Origin: Terfezia claveryi
Lineage: Eukaryota; Ascomycota; Pezizomycetes; Pezizales; Pezizaceae
NCBI GenBank assembly: GCA_015179025.1
Contig: WHUX01000374.1
Location: forward strand, 1-35,906
Direction: 5' to 3'
Length of the DNA: 35,906 nucleotides
The position numbers were made by a program, and so were the translations under genes. The notes below the pieces were generated by a model that did not search any database, was not told the DNA's origin, and was given only the letters and a program-made list of their open reading frames with translations. Below are positions 31,228 to 35,906 of this stretch, in pieces; within the stretch, counting starts at the first letter, position 1, and every line of letters starts with the position of its first letter.

Positions 31228-33478
31228 CTATACCTAACTGCGTAAAGCGCGATTATCGTCTAATGCACAATGTCTCAGGCCTACGCTCAAATATCTCCCC
31301 CGCAACGTTGCAACAGCATTATTGACTTGTAAGCCGCAACGATGCCACCAAAGACATCCCAAAAGATCAAGCAGCTGCAGCTCGAGCTTCAGCTCTATGC
31401 CAAGCAGCTAGTACGAGCCGTGGACTATGCGCGGAAGCATCCTAGGGAATCAAAGGCAAAGATAGCAAAGGCTTATGGGATAAATGCTAGTACCCTGCGG
31501 AGGAGATACAGGGGCATCACCCAACCGAGAACTAAAGCTCGCCAAATGTAACAACTACTTAGTACTGGTGAGGAGGAAGCAATGGTTGACTGGTGTAGAA
31601 GGATGAGCGACTTCTTTTTCCCAGTTACTATGTTGATGCTTCTGTCAATGGCTGTTGCTATCCTACGGGCTCGAAGCTCTCAAGTCATCCCAGGCATCCA
31701 CTGGCGGCGCTGCTTCCTCTCGTGACATCCTAGTATCAAGCTTAAATATTGTTAGTATCTAGAAAAGGCACGAGTAAAAGTTACTGCAACAATCGAAGAA
31801 CAGCAGAGGTAGTATCACACCTTGAGAATACTTATGCGACAGTACAAGATCATCTCCGAGAATTTATGGAATTGCAATGAGAAGGGCATTATTATGGGTC
31901 TAGTAGTTGGCCGCCAAAAAGCCATAGTTCGAGCAAATGCACAATCTAAAGTAGCTAGAACAGATGGCAATCGTGAGTTCTGTTCAGTACTAGAAACCAT
32001 CAATGCGACTGGTCACGTGATTCCACCATTTGTTGTATGGGTAAATAAAGTGCATTGCATTGGATTTTATGGTACCGATTCAAGGCCTGCAACATTTAGC
32101 CGATCACCCAGTGGCTATATGGACGATGATCTAGGGTTGGACTATATTATGAAGCACTTTGATAAATATACAACTCCGAATAGGTCTTCCGACTTACCTG
32201 ATACACCCCCCCCTTGGCGAATGCTTATTGTGGATGGGTATAGCTCGCACGTTGCTTGGTCAGTTGTTGAATATGCGCTCGACCATCGAATTGTTCCTTA
32301 TTGTTTCCCACCACACTCTACACACCTGATGCAACCACTTAATATAGCCTGTTTTGGACCTTTAGGACGAGCATATCGAACTGCACTTCAAGACTTTATA
32401 TATGAGCATCCTGGGCAACCATTTGGAAAGCAAGAGTTCTGGGACTGTCTTTGTATTGCTCGTGATCAAGCATTAACTAAGACTAATATTTTGAGTGGAT
32501 TTGAGGCTTCAGGAATATGGCCATATTGTCCAGAAAAAGTAGTGGATCGACATCAGAAAAAAATTACCAAGGAAACCCAGCCTAGTCCTTCTACTCCATT
32601 TAAGATAGACCACCTTTGAGCAGAAGCTCTCAGCTATAATATGACTCCTTATTTTTGGGGGAAGCTTCAAAAATCTCTTGGATATATGGAAAGCAAGATT
32701 GTTTAGTACCGAGTCATTGATCCTAACTCTTTAGGGGTCAAAGAGCTTCGTTCAAATAAGCGAATAAAACCTCATTCAACAAAGCAGCTACAAGGTCCTC
32801 GTACACTTGATTGAGCGTATATTGAGGAAGAGAAAGCTCGTATTGCAGCTGCTGTAGCCCTAGCAGCTAAGAAGGCTGCACAGCGGGAGACACAGAAGTT
32901 GGCTAAAGAACAAAAGGCAAAAGAGGCTCTCGAGCGTGCTGAAGCATCTAAAAGGTCAAGAGGGAGTACTAAGGCTACTCGAGGACGCGGTGGGGCCAAA
33001 ATAGCTCGATCAAGAACCTCAAAACAAGCAAAATATGATGCCGAGGGGGCAGATTTATGGAGGTTAGAAATAGCGATGTCTTTTTTGAGCCTTTGTGGTA
33101 TGTATTCTACATCTTTACCTAGTAGATTCTCCAATACTTATTTGGAATTTACAGAACGTACCTATAGCGAGCCTACACTACAGAATCAAGCTGGTCGGGG
33201 TCGAAGTCGAGGCCGTGGTAGGGGTCAGAGTCAAGGGGGGGGGTAGGATGGTGGTTATTCCAGCTGAAGAGTTGTAGCATATAAAGAATCAGTTTTGGAG
33301 TATTGCGAATACGGAATTTGAGTTCTCCGATATTGTTTTGTCTAATGCTACCGTTGTACCGGTTTTTTTCCTTCGATCCAAGTAATACGATGCTTTTGTT
33401 CCTGTCCGGTTGTATCTCAAAGCGGTATCCTTGTACCGTGCATTAGACGATAATCGTGCTTTACGCAGTTAAGTATAG
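31228..33478 (+). mobile_element. Fot1/pogo-type DNA transposon (2,251 bp)
   Basis: 41-bp terminal inverted repeats (31228-31268 and 33438-33478) start CTATACCTAACTGCGTAAAG and differ at two positions. They are flanked by TA (31226-31227, 33479-33480). The empty site is visible in the other gypsy LTRs (..ATAGTATCTAGTGTCCATTG). It encodes one transposase frame that is broken by stops, so this copy is defective, though its ends look mobilisable in trans. Confidence 0.95.
31342..33246 (+). pseudogene. Pogo/Fot1 DDE transposase with in-frame stops
   Basis: One frame from an ATG at 31342 to a stop at 33246, about 635 codons. Residues 1-70 hold a psq-type helix-turn-helix (SKAKIAKAYGINASTLRRRY). 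A CENP-B-like second HTH follows (STGEEEAMVDWCRRM). The DDE domain runs from 31870: WNCNEKGIIMG, LIVDGYSSH, HSTHLMQPLNIACFGPL. The C-terminus is an Ala/Lys coiled-coil-like segment (32830-32960), then an RG-rich tail. In-frame stops lie at 31549, 31723, 31753, 31810, 32617 and at least two more downstream. The first and third catalytic positions carry N where D is normal (NEKG for DEKG, PLNIA for PLDxx), so even read through it should be inactive. Confidence 0.9.
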
Positions 33479-34289
33479 TAGTATCCATTGAAAATAATTT
33501 TCAGCTACACATAACTCTATGAATAGAGAACCGTGGGTCACAAGTAGATTACCATTGGAATGGTATCAATGCATAGAAGATTATAGAATCTTAGTTTATC
33601 TCGATACCCAAATTATTCTTGGAGTTATTACCAATAATAAGTAAACCTCCTTGTGGACCTATAGGACCATATTAAAAGTCTTATATCTCCATGAGTTTAA
33701 CTCCGATCATAAAAAGGATTGCGGAAATGGAATCAGGACGAAGAGTAGGCCTAGATAGAACCTTGAAACATTAAATTTGGAGAACTTTATGTTTTGGCCC
33801 TATCTTTGGCCTCTATCCTGGGCGCACTCTCTTATAGTGTCACCGGACACACTTTGGTCTAAAGTGTGCCCTCGGTCCTTCATTTTTTTAGTTATTTTTA
33901 CAGAATTATTTTCCTTAAGTTCAGGGTAATAATTAGCAATTCAGGGTAACGCCAAGACTTCAGGGTAACACCTAATAGCTAGTATATGTATGCATATAGC
34001 CAGCATATTGATCTGGGTATAACTATTGAACCATTAAGCGGATACTTATGAAACTTAAACCGTAGCTCCCTCAAAGGTCTATGGACATTCCATAAGGGTC
34101 TTAACCCTCTAGGATGATTATAAACCACTCCAAAGTTCATACCCGTTTCATATACTTAACTCTTATAGATAAGTATTTAGAAACGTTTGCACCACACTAC
34201 TAAGAGTGTACCTAGAGTCCATATAGATTCTAAGGTCGTTCTATAAGGGCCCAAGTACCTTTGGTTGGGCTGGATGTCACCCCGTGACA

Positions 34290-34303
34290 GTGCCTCCCTC
34301 CTT
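34290..34303 (-). other. Gypsy-D polypurine tract
   Basis: On the minus strand AAGGAGGGAGGCAC directly precedes the LTR start TGTCACGGGG, the priming site for plus-strand DNA synthesis. Confidence 0.85.
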
Positions 34304-34533
34304 AAGGTTCTTGTCCGCAAGAACCTAATTGATCATGCAACCAGAATCATTATTGGTACTAACAACAATGGATGGGGCTTGAGGACCAGTCCTCATATAC
34401 AACAGCCAAAACATAGCTGCGTACGTCTTTTTGCACCCCTGAGACAATATGGCATAAGAAATACAGGTAAAACAAAAACGTAAAGATAATTCAAAAAACC
34501 TAATGCCTAATAATAGGAAAAAAAGAAAAATCC
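34304..34533 (-). other. Gypsy-D spacer between pol and the 3' LTR
   Basis: Non-coding 3' stretch between the polypurine tract and the pol stop. The corresponding Gypsy-C sequence (about 18000-18227) matches it with RIP changes. Confidence 0.7.
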
Positions 34534-35906
34534 TCACAAGATAACATCAGGGTCCCGAGGCTTACGAGGATTATCCAGATAGAATTTTCGAATTAAATCG
34601 GCTGCTCCATCCTTCAGGTTCTCATATGGTTCCCATGTGTCGTCATCAGGACCGTATGCCTTCCAAGAGACTAAATACATAACCCGTCCCTTCCTGAGCT
34701 CACTCATCCTAACCTTTTCTACCTGGTATTCTGATTCTTCGAGGTCGACTGGAGGGGGTGTTGGTGAGCGTCTGCCGGCAATCATATTAAGGTGGTAGGG
34801 TTTCAACAAACTAATATGAAAAACTAGGTGAGTTTTGCCTGTACTTGGGGGAAGCTCTAACTTATAGGCATAAGTGCCAATAAGCCGTTTAATTCTAAAC
34901 TTCCCTCGTAACTTGTAGTCAAGCTTCTTGGTCGGACGCCTTGTTTTAATGTTCTTTGCATTGACCATAACCCAATCTCCCACTTTGAATGTTGGTTCCT
35001 TCTCTACTACCTTGAGATTGTAGTATTTGGACATCTGGTCCTGCGCTGCCTTCATGTTCTCCCTCATAGCCTCTCTCATTGCGTCCAAGGTTTCGACTGT
35101 CTTGACTGCCTCAGGGTTGTTTGATTCAGTTGAGGCTTTGGTCGGGTTCTGGAAATTATTTTCTGGGTGTTGAGCATATACGGCAAAGAATGGTGTGAGT
35201 TTGGTACTAGAATGGACAGTATTAATAAAACAGAACTTCGGCAAATGGTAATAACTCGACCCAGTCATCCTGATCCCAACAGCAATACGTCCATAGATAA
35301 TGCTCAAGGGTCTGGTTGACTCATTCAGTTTGACTATCGGTCTGGGGGTGATATGCCGAGGACTTATCCAATTCAACTCCTATTAACCGTATTACTTCCA
35401 TCCAAAACGAACTTGTAAACACCGAATCCCGATCCGAAACAACCCTCTTTAGTAATCCGTGCAGCCTCCAAACCTCCTTGACGAATATCCCAGCCAACTC
35501 TTTTGCCTTCCGGTTCTGTAAGGGAATGAAATGTGACATCTTAGTAAACCTATCAACAATAACCCAGATCTGATTATACCCTTTGACTGGTGGTAAATCA
35601 GTGATGAAATCTATCGAAATGGGTTCCCATGGCCTATAGGGGATTGGAAGAGGTACGAGCTTGCTATATTTCTTGTGTCTTGCTGTCTTATTTCTTTGGC
35701 AAGCATCACATGTGCGAACATAATTTCGTACCCAGTCTTCCATATTAGGCCAGTAGTAATTTCATTTTATAAGCTCGAGGGTTTTGTCACGTCCGAAATG
35801 ACCTGCAACTTTAGCATCATGACTTTGGAAAGCCACTTTCAACTTAAGGGAATTGTTGTTAGGTATATATAGGCGACGTACATAGGTTACCATGTCATCT
35901 TCTAAA
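34534..35906 (-). pseudogene. pol: Gypsy-D integrase with chromodomain, lightly broken
   Basis: Read right to left from the window edge. The HHCC zinc-binding segment has HDAKVAGHFGRDKTLEL and TCDACQRNK. The catalytic core follows: SIDFITDLPPV (first D), VVSDRDSVFTSSFW (second D) and TDSQTE (catalytic E). Next is a GPY/F-type segment (FKVGDWVMVNAKNI, KLRGKFRIKRLIG), then a C-terminal chromodomain (YQVEKVRMSELRKGR, MYLVSWKAYGPDDDTWEPYE). The chromodomain places it among chromoviruses. Three lesions are visible: a TGA inside the zinc region (before NYYWPNMED), a TGA directly after SQTE where Gypsy-C has AGA, and a frameshift near 35235 before FC.INTVHSSTKL. The RT and the 5' half lie off the right edge. 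Confidence 0.92.

Larger units (their letters stand above)
30575..34289 (-). mobile_element. Gypsy-D 3' LTR, interrupted by a pogo element
   Basis: TGTCATGGGGGCCC.. at 30575 to ..ATGTCACCCCGTGACA at 34289. After setting aside the 2,251-bp transposon and one TA, the LTR is 1,462 bp. It lies at the 3' side of the minus-strand Gypsy-D pol. The 5 bases before it (AGTAT) are the expected left copy of its target duplication. Almost no RIP, so this is a young insertion. Confidence 0.92.

Overview
The window is a gene-poor, transposon-filled stretch of a filamentous fungus, most likely an ascomycete of the Pezizomycotina. Chromodomain Ty3/gypsy elements, a Fot1/pogo-type DNA transposon, a hAT element and Ty1/copia elements lie inserted in one another. 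Older copies are AT-rich, and their stops mostly come from CAG/CAA to TAG/TAA and TGG to TAG changes, the CpA-to-TpA pattern left by repeat-induced point mutation (RIP). I see no intact host gene, rRNA or tRNA. The genus cannot be named from this sequence.

Layout, left to right. 1-2353: the 5' end of a minus-strand gypsy element (Gypsy-A), with LTR, Gag and zinc knuckle; it runs off the left edge. 2358-10368: a RIP-degraded minus-strand gag-pro remnant (Gypsy-B). It is interrupted by three GC-rich, repeat-built foldback elements that look unmutated: E1 (3656-3943), E2 (5279-6130) and E3 (6489-9254). 10369-13239: the Gypsy-B 5' LTR, itself split by a 1.4-kb inverted-repeat element (E4). 13240-19702: a plus-strand RIP-degraded gypsy pol with its 3' LTR (Gypsy-C), split by an internally deleted copia element (Copia-1).

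19703-28165: a minus-strand hAT transposase relic. It is split by a 1.4-kb palindromic TA-flanked element (E6) and by a second internally deleted copia (Copia-2). Copia-2 has a gypsy solo LTR in its 5' LTR, and that solo LTR holds a copia solo LTR. 28166-30050: a small hAT-like non-autonomous element (E5) and an unidentified degenerate coding fragment. 30051-35906: a minus-strand copia LTR cut by the youngest gypsy copy (Gypsy-D). Its 1,462-bp LTR hosts a complete 2,251-bp Fot1/pogo transposon, and its integrase and chromodomain region runs off the right edge.

The insertion junctions are unusually legible. Target-site duplications of 5 bp (LTR elements), TA (pogo, E6), 2-3 bp (E1/E3) and 8 bp (E2, probably E5) can be read directly. 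At several junctions, conceptually removing the insert and one duplication rejoins the broken reading frame. The most novel-looking material is the foldback group E1-E3, with E4 and E5 as looser relatives. Each has its own GC-rich subterminal word, and E2 and E3 share an AT-rich core minisatellite although their terminal repeats are unrelated.
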